Source: Gammaproteobacteria bacterium (ex Lamellibrachia satsuma) (lineage in GTDB: Bacteria > Pseudomonadota > Gammaproteobacteria > Chromatiales > Chromatiaceae). From it: 64,000 nucleotides of DNA. Position numbers and translations under genes: made by a program. Below the pieces are notes generated by a model. The model worked only from the letters and a program-made list of their open reading frames with translations. It ran no database searches and was not told where the DNA came from. The stretch covers positions 3,202,001-3,266,000 of the forward strand of contig CP053680.1 of NCBI GenBank assembly GCA_019623805.1. Reading direction: 5' to 3'. Below are positions 28,568 through 37,496 of this stretch, one piece after another; position 1 is the stretch's first letter; each line of letters opens with the position of its first letter.

Positions 28568-29071
28568 CTACTCCTTCACCAGCTGCCGAATCTGCTCTTG
28601 ATAGGCTTGCTCGTAACCGGGCCGAAAACCTTGATGCAGGAATCGTTGATTGCCATCCCGGTCGATCAGCAGGGTGGTCGGCATGGCGGATACGGCATAG
28701 TCTTTGCTGACCCGGTTGTCGTTGTCGAACAGGATTGGAAAGCTCACCCCCAGCTCCTTGGACAGCTTGCGTACCTTGGCATCATCCTGCTCCACATTGA
28801 TCCCCAGCAGGGTAAACCCGAGCGGCTGGTAGCGTTGATAGAGCTCTTCAAGCAGCGGCATCTCCTGTCTGCAGGGGCCGCACCAGCTTGCCCAGAAATT
28901 GATCATCACCACCTCTCCGCGCAGTTCGCTGAGACGCAGATTCTCGCCGTTCAGACTCTTCAGGGTGAAGTCAGGGGCCAGCTGAGTGGCCGCCCACAGT
29001 GGTGTGAAATGCAGTGATAACATTAGCACCAGGGTGGCCAATATGTGGTGCTGTTTGGCTGTGTTTATCAT
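28568..29071 (-). CDS. TlpA/ResA-like periplasmic thioredoxin
   Basis: A 167-aa exported thioredoxin-fold protein. It has a signal peptide (HHILATLVLMLSLHFTPLWA), then the peroxiredoxin/TlpA-like start APDFTLKSLNGENLRLSELRG, and the active-site motif FWASWCGPCRQEMPLL. The cis-proline is in SAMPTTLLIDRDG. It probably keeps disulfides or heme-binding CxxCH cysteines reduced in the periplasm, which would suit the several CxxCH proteins of the surrounding cluster. It lies between the outer-membrane barrel gene and the DUF4266 gene. Confidence 0.92.
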   Translation of the reverse strand: MINTAKQHHILATLVLMLSLHFTPLWAATQLAPDFTLKSLNGENLRLSELRGEVVMINFWASWCGPCRQEMPLLEELYQRYQPLGFTLLGINVEQDDAKVRKLSKELGVSFPILFDNDNRVSKDYAVSAMPTTLLIDRDGNQRFLHQGFRPGYEQAYQEQIRQLVKE

Positions 29072-29087
29072 TCTTAAGGCTCCTGAT

Positions 29088-29771
29088 TTAAAAGAACAGG
29101 CTCAGACCGGCACTCAGTTCGAGGTTGTGAGTGGTTTTATCCTCTCCAAGCAGGTCGCTGTTGAAGAGGTGGTCCCGCACGTCAAGATGCAGGGCAAAGG
29201 CATCGGTGAACAGGAAGCGGTAACCCAGTCCGAGATTGGCGCTGAAATGGTCGTCACCCGCGAAGGTGACATTGCCGACGCCGCCGATCAGATAGAGATG
29301 GGTGTTGAAGGCCCGTCCCTTTCCAATGAAAACCTCTCCGGGTAACAGGTTGTAACCCAAAGAGAGGTTGTAGTAGGTGAAATCGCGTTCGCTGTCGGTG
29401 AGCAGCTGTGCACTACCGCTTAACAGTTCATAGCTGGTCTTGCTGGCGCGGGAGTAGCCTGCATCTGCCTCCAGGAAAAAATCTTCGCTGAGGTGGTAGT
29501 TGAGACGCACGCCGTAGACCGGGTTGGTGCCAAAGTCCTCAATGCTGAGTGCGCCGGCAAACAGGCTGATCTCGAAGTCTTCGGTATCGATCTCAGGCTC
29601 GACGATCTCGCGTCGATCGAGGTCGGGCAGAATTACCGGCTCCCTGCCGCCCTCCATCTCCCCGGCTGCTGACAGGGATTGCCAGGGCAGCAGTGCTATC
29701 AGCAGCCAGAAGCCGACAGATCGTCTGGTCGGTCGGCTTTTCAGAAGAAGAAAGCGATACCTAATTTCCAT
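29088..29771 (-). CDS. Outer-membrane beta-barrel protein (OMP_myx-type)
   Basis: A 227-aa exported protein: basic start, hydrophobic signal (GFWLLIALLPWQSLSAAG), a Pro/Asp/Glu linker (REPVILPDLDRREIVEPEID), then about eight beta strands (FEISLFAGALSIEDFGTNPV; VRLNYHLSEDFFLEADAGYS) ending in LELSAGLSLFF with C-terminal Phe. It resembles the outer-membrane beta-barrel domain found next to SH3 and gliding-type genes (TIGR04565-like). Its start lies within the end of the upstream SH3-barrel gene (31-base overlap), so the two are coupled. Confidence 0.8.
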   Translation of the reverse strand: MEIRYRFLLLKSRPTRRSVGFWLLIALLPWQSLSAAGEMEGGREPVILPDLDRREIVEPEIDTEDFEISLFAGALSIEDFGTNPVYGVRLNYHLSEDFFLEADAGYSRASKTSYELLSGSAQLLTDSERDFTYYNLSLGYNLLPGEVFIGKGRAFNTHLYLIGGVGNVTFAGDDHFSANLGLGYRFLFTDAFALHLDVRDHLFNSDLLGEDKTTHNLELSAGLSLFF

Positions 29772-30493
29772 TCCGAGTACTCCTCGTTGTCGTCACGACT
29801 GGTGAACACCAGTCGGTTTTTGTATTCACCGCGCAACATGAAACGGCGCCCCAGGTAGAAGCGCGCCCCGAGTCCCACGTTCGCGGTTTGGTCAGTGCGG
29901 TCCTCGCTCTGCACCAGAGTGCTGCGTGGCCGCGTGTGGATGAGGCCGGTGCCGATGGTGAAGAAAGGCGAGATTCTCCACTCAGGAAAAGGCTGGGCAA
30001 CAAGATTTATGTCTGCCATCAGTTGGCTTGAGACGTCCCCCAAGGCATGGGAGAAGGCGAGCTCGGCACTGAGATTCTGCGACAGGGCAAAGCCGCCATA
30101 TGCACTGAGCAGGGCGGCGCCTTCAAAATATCCCCCCAGCAGGCCCGCTTCCCAGCGGCGTCCGTTGAAGTCGTCCAGTCGAGGTGCATCCAGACGCAGC
30201 GGCTCACCCTGGTGGTCGAGGTTTCCACTGAGCTGATCCAGATGGACCCAACCTTCAACGCCTTTGTGGGTACGCAGCTTGAACCAATCGGTGCGGCGTT
30301 TGAGGATCTCTACCCGCTCGCCTCGCCCCACGGCATGAATAGCGGGGAAGGCGCGTCCCGGGCCGGTCTGCAACTCAATATAGGGCGCACTGATCTCCAC
30401 CTCCCGGTAACGCTCTTCCGCTGCTGCAAGCGTACTCAACAGCCAAAGTGGAAGCAGGTAGATCAGGGATAAGTGAGGGCGGGCAGAGGCCAT
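29741..30493 (-). CDS. SH3-domain plus outer-membrane beta-barrel protein
   Basis: A 250-aa exported protein starting at MASARPHLSLIYLLPLWLLS. After the signal peptide comes a bacterial SH3 domain (APYIELQTGPGRAFPAIHAV, ERVEILKRRTDWFKLRT, GVEGWVHLDQLSG), which typically binds peptidoglycan or peptides. The second half is a beta barrel (WEAGLLGGYFEGAALLSAYG; FMLRGEYKNRLVFTSRDD) ending WKLGIAFFF with C-terminal Phe. It starts 5 bases after the stop of the two-heme lipoprotein. Such an arrangement could link cell wall and outer membrane within the cluster. Confidence 0.82.
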   Translation of the reverse strand: MASARPHLSLIYLLPLWLLSTLAAAEERYREVEISAPYIELQTGPGRAFPAIHAVGRGERVEILKRRTDWFKLRTHKGVEGWVHLDQLSGNLDHQGEPLRLDAPRLDDFNGRRWEAGLLGGYFEGAALLSAYGGFALSQNLSAELAFSHALGDVSSQLMADINLVAQPFPEWRISPFFTIGTGLIHTRPRSTLVQSEDRTDQTANVGLGARFYLGRRFMLRGEYKNRLVFTSRDDNEEYSEWKLGIAFFF

Positions 30494-30498
30494 CGGGT

Positions 30499-33153
30499 TC
30501 AATTTTCGACGGGTATGTCGAAGGGGTTGTTCCAATACTGGGCACCGACGTCGAGCCATTCGGACAACAGCCGCAGTTCGGCCGGACTCAGATAACCTTC
30601 GTGGGAGCCGCCCACCGTGAAACGGTCAAAAAAATAGCTGGTCTGTGAGGAACCGGCCCGCATCGAGGGGCCGGGGGCGCGTACCGTCACCATAATCGGG
30701 ATCGGCAGGCCGTCGGCGTCGAGGATAAGATTGCCTTGTGCGTCGGTTTCAAACAGGAGATTGCCATCGCCGTCGGTGTCCTGTACCACCTGGTCGAGCA
30801 GCAGACCGTTGATGATCTCCTGCACATTGTCGGAAAAGAGCAGTTCCCGGTAGGCCTTGAAATGGTCGGATTGAGCGTCCGAAGGACCGTCACTCAGGTC
30901 GAGCTGGCCGGCGGAAACCTGCAGGGCGCCGTTTTCGTCGATGGTTCCATGGCACAGGTTGCAGCGGCGATCTTCGATCAGCTGACCGCTTTCGTCCAGC
31001 AGCGGACGTGGGACATTCCAGAGAGGATGGATATGTTGTTCATAGTGGATCACCGTGCGGCAAAGACGGGACCAGCTCTGTTGGCAGGACTCGGTGGTGG
31101 GCGCTGGAGCATTCACGTCGGCGTAGCGATAGCTGAAAGCGGGATCTTTTGCCCGCACAGCGGGGTCGGTCCAGTGATCCTCAAACAGCAGGTCGACGTT
31201 GGGGCTGAGGGCGGCACAGTCACTCTGGCAGCTGATACGGCCGCGGGCCTGGGCCATGGTTTCACCCTGGTTGGCCCAGATCGCCGGATCGCTGTTGGGA
31301 AAGGGCAGGCCGTCACCCAGAGCGCCGACGTTGACTGCGACCGGCAGGGCATCCTTGCGGCCGTGAGGTACGGTGTCGTCAGGGTCGTGACAGCCGTGAC
31401 ACGTGAGTGTTTCTCCAGGGCGCAGATGCAGCCAGTGGTCATGGCGATCGCCGATCCTTTGCCCATTCCGGTCGAGCAGACTGAAGCTGAAAGGGGTGTC
31501 GGCCGGAACCTTGATATTCACCGAGCCGTCGGGTTCGATGGGGGCGTAACCGAGGATCTCTCGCATTCCCAGGCTTCGGTTACGGCCGAAGGCGCTGCCG
31601 GGTATATCCAACAGATCGTCGGGGGGGAGTGCCACCGGTTTGAACAGACGCAGGAAACGCAGTGGACGCTGATCGGCTGTGGTCAGCGCCGGGTCCGCCA
31701 GGCTGGCAAGGTCGGGAACGGCAGTGTCCTGGCCGTCCAGATCGTAAACGCTGCGGATCTGCAGCAGCCCTACGCCCTCTTCCGCCAGCAGGATATCGGG
31801 AATATTGTCAAAGATTATGCTCGGGGCTTTGCGCGCCTGCAACGCCACCACCTCTTCGTAGACCACTCCGTCGGTGGGGCTGAGCACCGGCATCTGGGTT
31901 GTCTCGTCAGGGTCATAGACGTAGATGCCGTAGAGTGGGGAGGCTTCCTCGGCGCGGGGGTCGGCCAGATTTTCCTCTGTGCAGGGCAGGGTAAGGCTCT
32001 CGATTCGCAGACGGCACTGACTCCAGCTCAGTAGAAGCCGGTCTGTGCCGTCCCGGAGCGGAAAAGCGTCACGATAGCGGCCGCCGGTGGAAGGGGCGCT
32101 ATCGGTGCGCACCGGGTTGATCGTCGCCGGCGGCTGGGCTGTGCCCGGCAGGGTTTCGCCGCCGCTGAGCGGACGGTTGTGGTCGACGAAATTATCGATA
32201 TCGATCCGCACCAGATCGCCACCATCCAGATTGTTGAAGGGTCGCAACAGGGCCAGCAAGCCGCCGTCAGGCAATTCGCGGGGGCGGAGGAACTGCACTG
32301 CTGCCCCGTCAGTCCCCGTGGCGTGGCTGTCTGCGCCATAGAGAAGTTGCAGATTGGTGCCATCGGGGTTCATCTGATAGAGGTCGATTGCCTCGTCTCC
32401 GCTGCGTTCCCAGCGGCTAAATACCACCCGTCCGTCACTCAGTACCGTGGGGTCCAGGTCGTGACTCTGGTTGAAGGAGATCTGCTGGATGTCGCTGCCG
32501 TCCGCCTGCATCACATGCAGCACGAATATGGGCTCCTGGCCGGATTCGTTGATCGCGGCGTATTGCGGCTTGCCTTCGTCCAGCAACAGTGCTTTGGCAC
32601 TTTTCTGCCGGCTGGAACTGAACAGTATCCGGTCGTCCGGCAGGTAGTGGGGGGCGATGTCATGGCCCGCTTCTGCATGGGTATCGGAGGTGATGACGCG
32701 GCGCAGACTATTGTCGGCATAGCTGTATTCCCAGATGTTCCAGCTCGGCTGGTCTGCCTCGTCCAGACCTTCGATCAGAGGCAGGCGAAGTGAGAACAGC
32801 AATCGCTCGCCATCATAGGAGACCTGCAGATCCCGAACGTCCCCCCCTCCACCAGTGAGCTGACGGGTGAGGTTGTGCTCACTCGCACTGGGTGAAGCAC
32901 GCTCGCGCAGGTAGAGATCGGCGCCTGCATTGAAGGTGATCAGGCGGCGCATGTCCTCCTGTTCGATACCGGTGACAGGACGTTTTACATAGGCAACCGG
33001 GTGGTCCACTACCACAGGGTCTGCTGTCTGCTCAGCTCCACCGCAAGCAACCAATAAGATTGGAGCCAGGATGCCGGAAATGTATCGGCATGCAGCCGGA
33101 TGTTTCTTAAGAAAAGTAAACAAGAACATCAGTCGATGATTTCCATAATCCAT
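30499..33153 (-). CDS. Two-heme lipoprotein with PD40-like propeller and hydrazine-synthase-alpha-like domain
   Basis: An 884-aa exported lipoprotein (lipobox LLVACGG). The N-terminal half has TolB/PD40-like propeller repeats (LQVSYDGERLLFSLRLP; DDRILFSSSRQKS; LDPTVLSDGRVVFSRWE). The middle has SLGMREILGYAPIEPDGSVN and IKVPADTPFSFSLLDRNGQR, as in the hydrazine synthase alpha subunit-like family, ending at heme site CHGCH (585-589). A second heme site, CNLCH (731-735), lies in a C-terminal cytochrome-like domain. True hydrazine synthesis is not implied, because the beta and gamma subunits are absent; the family is widespread in non-anammox bacteria. It heads the leftward unit. A start at Met9 (33129) is also possible. 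Confidence 0.85.
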   Translation of the reverse strand: MDYGNHRLMFLFTFLKKHPAACRYISGILAPILLVACGGAEQTADPVVVDHPVAYVKRPVTGIEQEDMRRLITFNAGADLYLRERASPSASEHNLTRQLTGGGGDVRDLQVSYDGERLLFSLRLPLIEGLDEADQPSWNIWEYSYADNSLRRVITSDTHAEAGHDIAPHYLPDDRILFSSSRQKSAKALLLDEGKPQYAAINESGQEPIFVLHVMQADGSDIQQISFNQSHDLDPTVLSDGRVVFSRWERSGDEAIDLYQMNPDGTNLQLLYGADSHATGTDGAAVQFLRPRELPDGGLLALLRPFNNLDGGDLVRIDIDNFVDHNRPLSGGETLPGTAQPPATINPVRTDSAPSTGGRYRDAFPLRDGTDRLLLSWSQCRLRIESLTLPCTEENLADPRAEEASPLYGIYVYDPDETTQMPVLSPTDGVVYEEVVALQARKAPSIIFDNIPDILLAEEGVGLLQIRSVYDLDGQDTAVPDLASLADPALTTADQRPLRFLRLFKPVALPPDDLLDIPGSAFGRNRSLGMREILGYAPIEPDGSVNIKVPADTPFSFSLLDRNGQRIGDRHDHWLHLRPGETLTCHGCHDPDDTVPHGRKDALPVAVNVGALGDGLPFPNSDPAIWANQGETMAQARGRISCQSDCAALSPNVDLLFEDHWTDPAVRAKDPAFSYRYADVNAPAPTTESCQQSWSRLCRTVIHYEQHIHPLWNVPRPLLDESGQLIEDRRCNLCHGTIDENGALQVSAGQLDLSDGPSDAQSDHFKAYRELLFSDNVQEIINGLLLDQVVQDTDGDGNLLFETDAQGNLILDADGLPIPIMVTVRAPGPSMRAGSSQTSYFFDRFTVGGSHEGYLSPAELRLLSEWLDVGAQYWNNPFDIPVEN

Positions 33154-33801
33154 TATTAAATACTCAAATTTCAGAGTTCAAGCCATCCGGAAAAGATGGA
33201 AGGTGGCGTTTAATTCATCTGGTAGGGTGCACTGCGCACACCTACGCTCTTCACATTTAGAGAAGCCACACTCCATGCCAACCACCACCATGAACTCCGA
33301 AACCTGAGTTAAATAAATGATTGGTCCGATCTGTTGGGCAGAAAAAAATCAAACGAAATGTTTTTTCGGGTTGGTAACAAAGATCTGTCACTGCTTTGTT
33401 TTTTGCATTCGTCTCTTTTTATTTGTGCTCAACCAAGTGAGTTCATTATGAATGGGAGAGCAGTATAAAAACTGCAAAGGTGGTCACATTGGGTGTGGTG
33501 GGATTCGTATCCAAGTCACAGAAACAACTCATCCATGCCTGCATTATTTAGTTCAAGAGATATTTACAGGTCTTAATTCTGAAGATAAAAGTGCTTCCGA
33601 CTATTGATAATAAAATAAGCACCTACCAATAAAAACATTGGGAAAATGATAATTTTAATACGATAAGCTGAGCATATATTAATCGAAAAATATCGCTGGC
33701 CAATGTAGTTGGCTTCAAGAATGAAAAGCAGTTCCGTTTATTGCGAAGAATAAAATATTTTGTCGTAAGGCAATCGATATATATACAAGGTAGGGATAAA
33801 A
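33154..33801. other. Divergent intergenic control region of the envelope gene cluster
   Basis: About 650 AT-rich bases between the divergent first genes of the two transcription units. It must hold both promoters, yet I cannot place either with confidence; TTGTCG-16-TATACA at 33760-33787 would leave almost no leader for the rightward gene. A GTAGGGTGC-type palindrome lies at about 33221-33246. No gene or RNA is seen. The drop in GC compared with the flanking genes is marked. Confidence 0.6.
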
Positions 33802-34986
33802 ATGGGTCTACATATAAGGAGGAGATTGTTCGTCAGTGATGCACTGATGATGGGTTGTCTGGTTCTATTCCTCGTTATCTCCCACCCGTTGCTGGCGGGT
33901 GCAAAGGAACAGGCCCGGCGGATGCACGATCGCATTGCGGGGGTGCCGCCGAGTCAATTGGTGTTGGACCAAATGGAGACGGAGATAAATGCCAACGGCG
34001 ACCCGGTTGCCGCGGCTTATATCGCCATGGAGAACCCGGCTTTCTACAATGTGACCCTGAAGAATTTTGCCGCTCCCTGGAGCAATGAGGAGCAGAGCGG
34101 TTTCGTGCCGCTCAACGACTACACCGCCACGGTGATCGGCATGGTGCGCGACGAGGTTCCCTTCAATCAGTTGTTGTCGGCGGATCTGCTCTATATCGGT
34201 GATCCGGCCCTGGACCTGCCCGGCTATTCGTCCGCAAACAATGATCACTACGAGGCGTTGGAGCAGCGCGGAATCGATCTCAAGGAAGGATTGGTGGCGA
34301 CGCAGCAGTCGGTGGCCGGTGGTTTGCCCGCCTCTGCCACAGCCGGCATCGTGACCACCCGGCAGGCGGCCATGGCATTCTTTTCCGCCGGGACCAATAG
34401 ATCCATGTACCGATTCACCCTGCTGAATCAGCTGTGTGTCGACCTGGAGCAGATCAAGGATACCACCCGTTCCGCTGACCGCATCCGTCAGGATATTCCC
34501 CGCAGTCCAGGCGGTGACAGCCGACTCTTTCTCAACAACTGCATCGGTTGTCACACCGGCATGGATCCACTGGTTCAGGCCTATGCCTACTACGACTTCG
34601 ATGAAAGCGCAGGTCGCCTCGTCTATACACCGGGCGTGGTCCAAGCCAAGTACCTGATCAACGCCGACAACTTCAAATATGGCTATGTGACGACGGACGA
34701 TCGCTGGGACAACTACTGGCGTACGGGACCCAACGCCCTGCTTGGCTGGGATCAGGTTCTGCCGGGTGGAGGCAACGGCGCCAAATCCATGGGCGTGGAA
34801 CTGGCCAACAGCCAGGCGTTCGCCAGCTGTCAGGCAAAAAAGGTCTTCAAGAGCGTCTGTCTGCGGGAGCCGGTGGATGCTGCCGACCATGCCCAGGTAG
34901 AAACCATGAGCGCTTCATTCAAGTCCGATAACTACAGCATGAAACGACTGTTCGCCGAATCGGCGGTCTATTGCCGGGGGGATTGA
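33802..34986 (+). CDS. Exported single-heme c-type cytochrome-like protein
   Basis: A 394-aa protein with a signal sequence (LMMGCLVLFLVISHPLLAGA) and one heme c site, CIGCH (247-251), followed by TGMDPLVQAYAYYDFDES. The C-terminal stretch MSASFKSDNYSMKRLFAESA resembles the ends of DUF1585-type cytochrome-associated proteins. It begins the rightward unit, four bases before the next frame. ATG 33802 has AGGTAGGG upstream; an AAGGAGG motif just inside the frame would also allow a downstream start near the MMGCL methionines. Function unknown; a periplasmic electron-transfer or substrate-oxidation role is inferred. Confidence 0.75.
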   Translation: MGLHIRRRLFVSDALMMGCLVLFLVISHPLLAGAKEQARRMHDRIAGVPPSQLVLDQMETEINANGDPVAAAYIAMENPAFYNVTLKNFAAPWSNEEQSGFVPLNDYTATVIGMVRDEVPFNQLLSADLLYIGDPALDLPGYSSANNDHYEALEQRGIDLKEGLVATQQSVAGGLPASATAGIVTTRQAAMAFFSAGTNRSMYRFTLLNQLCVDLEQIKDTTRSADRIRQDIPRSPGGDSRLFLNNCIGCHTGMDPLVQAYAYYDFDESAGRLVYTPGVVQAKYLINADNFKYGYVTTDDRWDNYWRTGPNALLGWDQVLPGGGNGAKSMGVELANSQAFASCQAKKVFKSVCLREPVDAADHAQVETMSASFKSDNYSMKRLFAESAVYCRGD

Positions 34987-35010
34987 GCGGTGTGGGCGGT
35001 CAGCGGAGAT

Positions 35011-37482
35011 ATGAGGCTAAAGATGGCAGTCGCTAAACAGAAAATGGCGTTGATTGGCGGCTTATGGCTACTTGCCGCTGTGTCGTTGAGCGGCTGCATG
35101 GAAGGGGTCAGCACCAGCGAGATCCCCTCCACCAGTGCTCAGGAGGAGAGCAGCTACAAGGGACCGGCGGCGCGTACCAGTGATGTCCAGGCGTTTCGGA
35201 TCAGTCTGTGGGAGAACCTGCGCTCCACCAGTCGTTGCGGTAACTGTCATGGTGAAACGGGTCAGTCGCCCCTGTTTGCGCGCAACGACGATGTCAATCT
35301 GGCCTACACTGCGGCCAATTCGCTGGTCGACCTGGTCAGCCCCGGCGATTCACGCCTGGTGACCAAGACAGGTGGTGGACACAATTGCTGGCTTGCCAGT
35401 GATATTGCCTGCGCAGACACTATCACTGCCTATATCGAAGCCTGGGCCAACAGCAGCGGTATTGGTGGTGGCCGTCAGATCGAACTCAAGGCCCCGCCGA
35501 TCAAGGAAGTGGGTGACTCGCGCATCCTGCCGGACGATTTCGGTCTTTTCTCCGTCACTGTCTATCCACTGCTTACCAGCCACTGTGCCGAGTGTCATAA
35601 CGAAAATGCGGTCACCCCGGAGGCCCCCTACTTTGCCGGGCCCGATGTGGCGGTGGCCTACGAAGCGGTGGCTTCCAAGCTCGATCTGAACCGGCCGGAG
35701 GCATCGCGTCTGGTGGTACGGTTGCGCACTGAGTTTCACAACTGCTGGAGCGGCGAATGCCTGACGGATGCGGATGACATGGAGGCCCAGGTGGCCGCCT
35801 TTGCCGCCCAGGTACCGATCTCACAGGTCGATCCCGCGCTGGTGTTGAGCAAGGCCCTCAACCTTGCAGACGGAGTGATCGCCAGCGGTGGCAGCCGTCA
35901 TGAGACAAATCAGATCGCCCTGTATGAATTCAAGACCGGTGAAGGTGATATCGCCTACGACACCAGCGGTGTGGAGCCAGGACTCAATCTGACCCTCAGT
36001 GGCGAAGTGGCCTGGGTCGGTGGCTGGGGGCTGGAGTTCAGCGGCGGTAAGGCGCAGGGTTCCACTGGCGCCAGCAGCAAGTTGAATGAGCTGATTCAGG
36101 CCACTGGTGAATACACCATCGAGGCCTGGGTAGTGCCAGCCAATGTGACTCAGGAGGGACCGGCTCGTATCGTCAGTTATTCTGGCGGCACGGATATCCG
36201 CAACTTCACCCTGGGGCAGACCCGCTATAACTACGATTTTCTGCAGCGTTCCAACCAGACCGGAGCGAATGGTGAACCTGCGCTCTCCACCGCCGATGCA
36301 GACGAGCGCCTGCAGGCTACAGAGCAGCATGTGGTAGTCACCTTCGACCCGGTCAACGGTCGTAGCATCTACGTCAACGGCCGCTTTACCGATGATCTTG
36401 ATCCGGTTCCGGGTGGCAATCTGAACGATTGGGATGACACCTTTGCCCTGGTGCTGGGCAACGAGGTTTCGGGAAACCGTCCCTGGCAGGGCAAACTTCG
36501 AATGCTGGCGATCCACAATCGCGCCATGACGCCTGAGCAGGTCGACCGCAATCTGACTGCTGGTGTGGGGGAGAAGTACTTTCTGCTGTTTAGCGTGAGT
36601 GAATTGGTGGGCTTGCCGGAGAGCTACATCCTGTTCGAAGTCACCCAGTACGATAGCTACAGTTATCTCTTCAACCAGCCCCGGTTTATCAGTTTGGATG
36701 CGGACGTGCAACCTACGGGTCTCCCCCTCGCCGGTATGCGCCTCGGCATGAACGGTCGCGAGGTGGAGGTGGGCCAGGCCTACAACAATCTCGATCTCAC
36801 TATTGGAGGCAGTGCCTATTCGGCTGAACAGGGCCAACTGCTTTCGCCACTTGGAACGGCGATCGCCAGTGAGTTGGGCGTGGCGGGGGATGAATTCTTC
36901 CTCAGTTTCGAACGGCTTGGCAACCAGAGTAACGTCTATACGGAACCGCTGCCGCTGGCCCCACCGCCCCCTGCTGATGGCGAACCGCAATCGGTGATTG
37001 GACTGCGCACTTTTGATGAGATCAACGCCAGCATGTCAGCGCTGACCGGTGTCAGTTCGATCCGCCCGGAGGTGAGTACCACCTTCGAGAGTGTCAAACA
37101 GCAACTCCCGGCGATTGAGACCATCGGGGGTTTCCTCTCCGCCCATCAGGTGGCGGTGTCGCAGCTGGCGATCGAATACTGCAATGCTTTGGTGGACGAC
37201 CCTGTCTTGCGCAGCGGCTACTTCCCCGGCTTCCCTTTCGACAGCGAGCCGCAGAGCGCCTTTACCACCAGCCGGGACTTGATGCTCGACCCTTTGATGA
37301 CGCGGATGCTGGGCGGGGGCTTGGCTGATCAGCCCAGTGAGACAAATGTGCGCACCGAGTTGGATCAACTCACTGACCTGCTGATCGCCTGTGGTGCCGG
37401 TTGTGAACCGGGTCGCACCGCTGTGGTGGTCAAAGCCAACTGCGCCGCGCTGCTCGGCAGTGCAGTTCTGCTGTTGCAATAA
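35011..37482 (+). CDS. LamG-like lipoprotein with two c-type heme motifs
   Basis: About 823 aa, exported lipoprotein (MALIGGLWLLAAVSLSGC). Two heme sites lie near the N-terminus: CGNCH (76-80) and CAECH (192-196), each within a planctomycete-cytochrome-like repeat that also contains GGGHNCWLAS / EFHNCWSGEC. A concanavalin/LamG-type jelly-roll follows (about residues 330-530: TIEAWVVPANVT; VVTFDPVNGRSIYVNGRFTD; LRMLAIHNRAMTPEQV). The C-terminal third is unrecognised. Possible starts are GTG 34990, ATG 35011 and ATG 35023. The LamG fold suggests carbohydrate or ligand binding joined to electron transfer. Followed 14 bases later by the Tat-exported protein gene. Confidence 0.82.
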   Translation: MRLKMAVAKQKMALIGGLWLLAAVSLSGCMEGVSTSEIPSTSAQEESSYKGPAARTSDVQAFRISLWENLRSTSRCGNCHGETGQSPLFARNDDVNLAYTAANSLVDLVSPGDSRLVTKTGGGHNCWLASDIACADTITAYIEAWANSSGIGGGRQIELKAPPIKEVGDSRILPDDFGLFSVTVYPLLTSHCAECHNENAVTPEAPYFAGPDVAVAYEAVASKLDLNRPEASRLVVRLRTEFHNCWSGECLTDADDMEAQVAAFAAQVPISQVDPALVLSKALNLADGVIASGGSRHETNQIALYEFKTGEGDIAYDTSGVEPGLNLTLSGEVAWVGGWGLEFSGGKAQGSTGASSKLNELIQATGEYTIEAWVVPANVTQEGPARIVSYSGGTDIRNFTLGQTRYNYDFLQRSNQTGANGEPALSTADADERLQATEQHVVVTFDPVNGRSIYVNGRFTDDLDPVPGGNLNDWDDTFALVLGNEVSGNRPWQGKLRMLAIHNRAMTPEQVDRNLTAGVGEKYFLLFSVSELVGLPESYILFEVTQYDSYSYLFNQPRFISLDADVQPTGLPLAGMRLGMNGREVEVGQAYNNLDLTIGGSAYSAEQGQLLSPLGTAIASELGVAGDEFFLSFERLGNQSNVYTEPLPLAPPPPADGEPQSVIGLRTFDEINASMSALTGVSSIRPEVSTTFESVKQQLPAIETIGGFLSAHQVAVSQLAIEYCNALVDDPVLRSGYFPGFPFDSEPQSAFTTSRDLMLDPLMTRMLGGGLADQPSETNVRTELDQLTDLLIACGAGCEPGRTAVVVKANCAALLGSAVLLLQ

Positions 37483-37496
37483 GACGGATTAAAGCG

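Noticed and set aside
30499..33153. Hydrazine synthase, implying anammox metabolism
   Set aside because: Only the alpha-like domain is present; beta/gamma subunits and other anammox genes are absent, and such relatives are common elsewhere.
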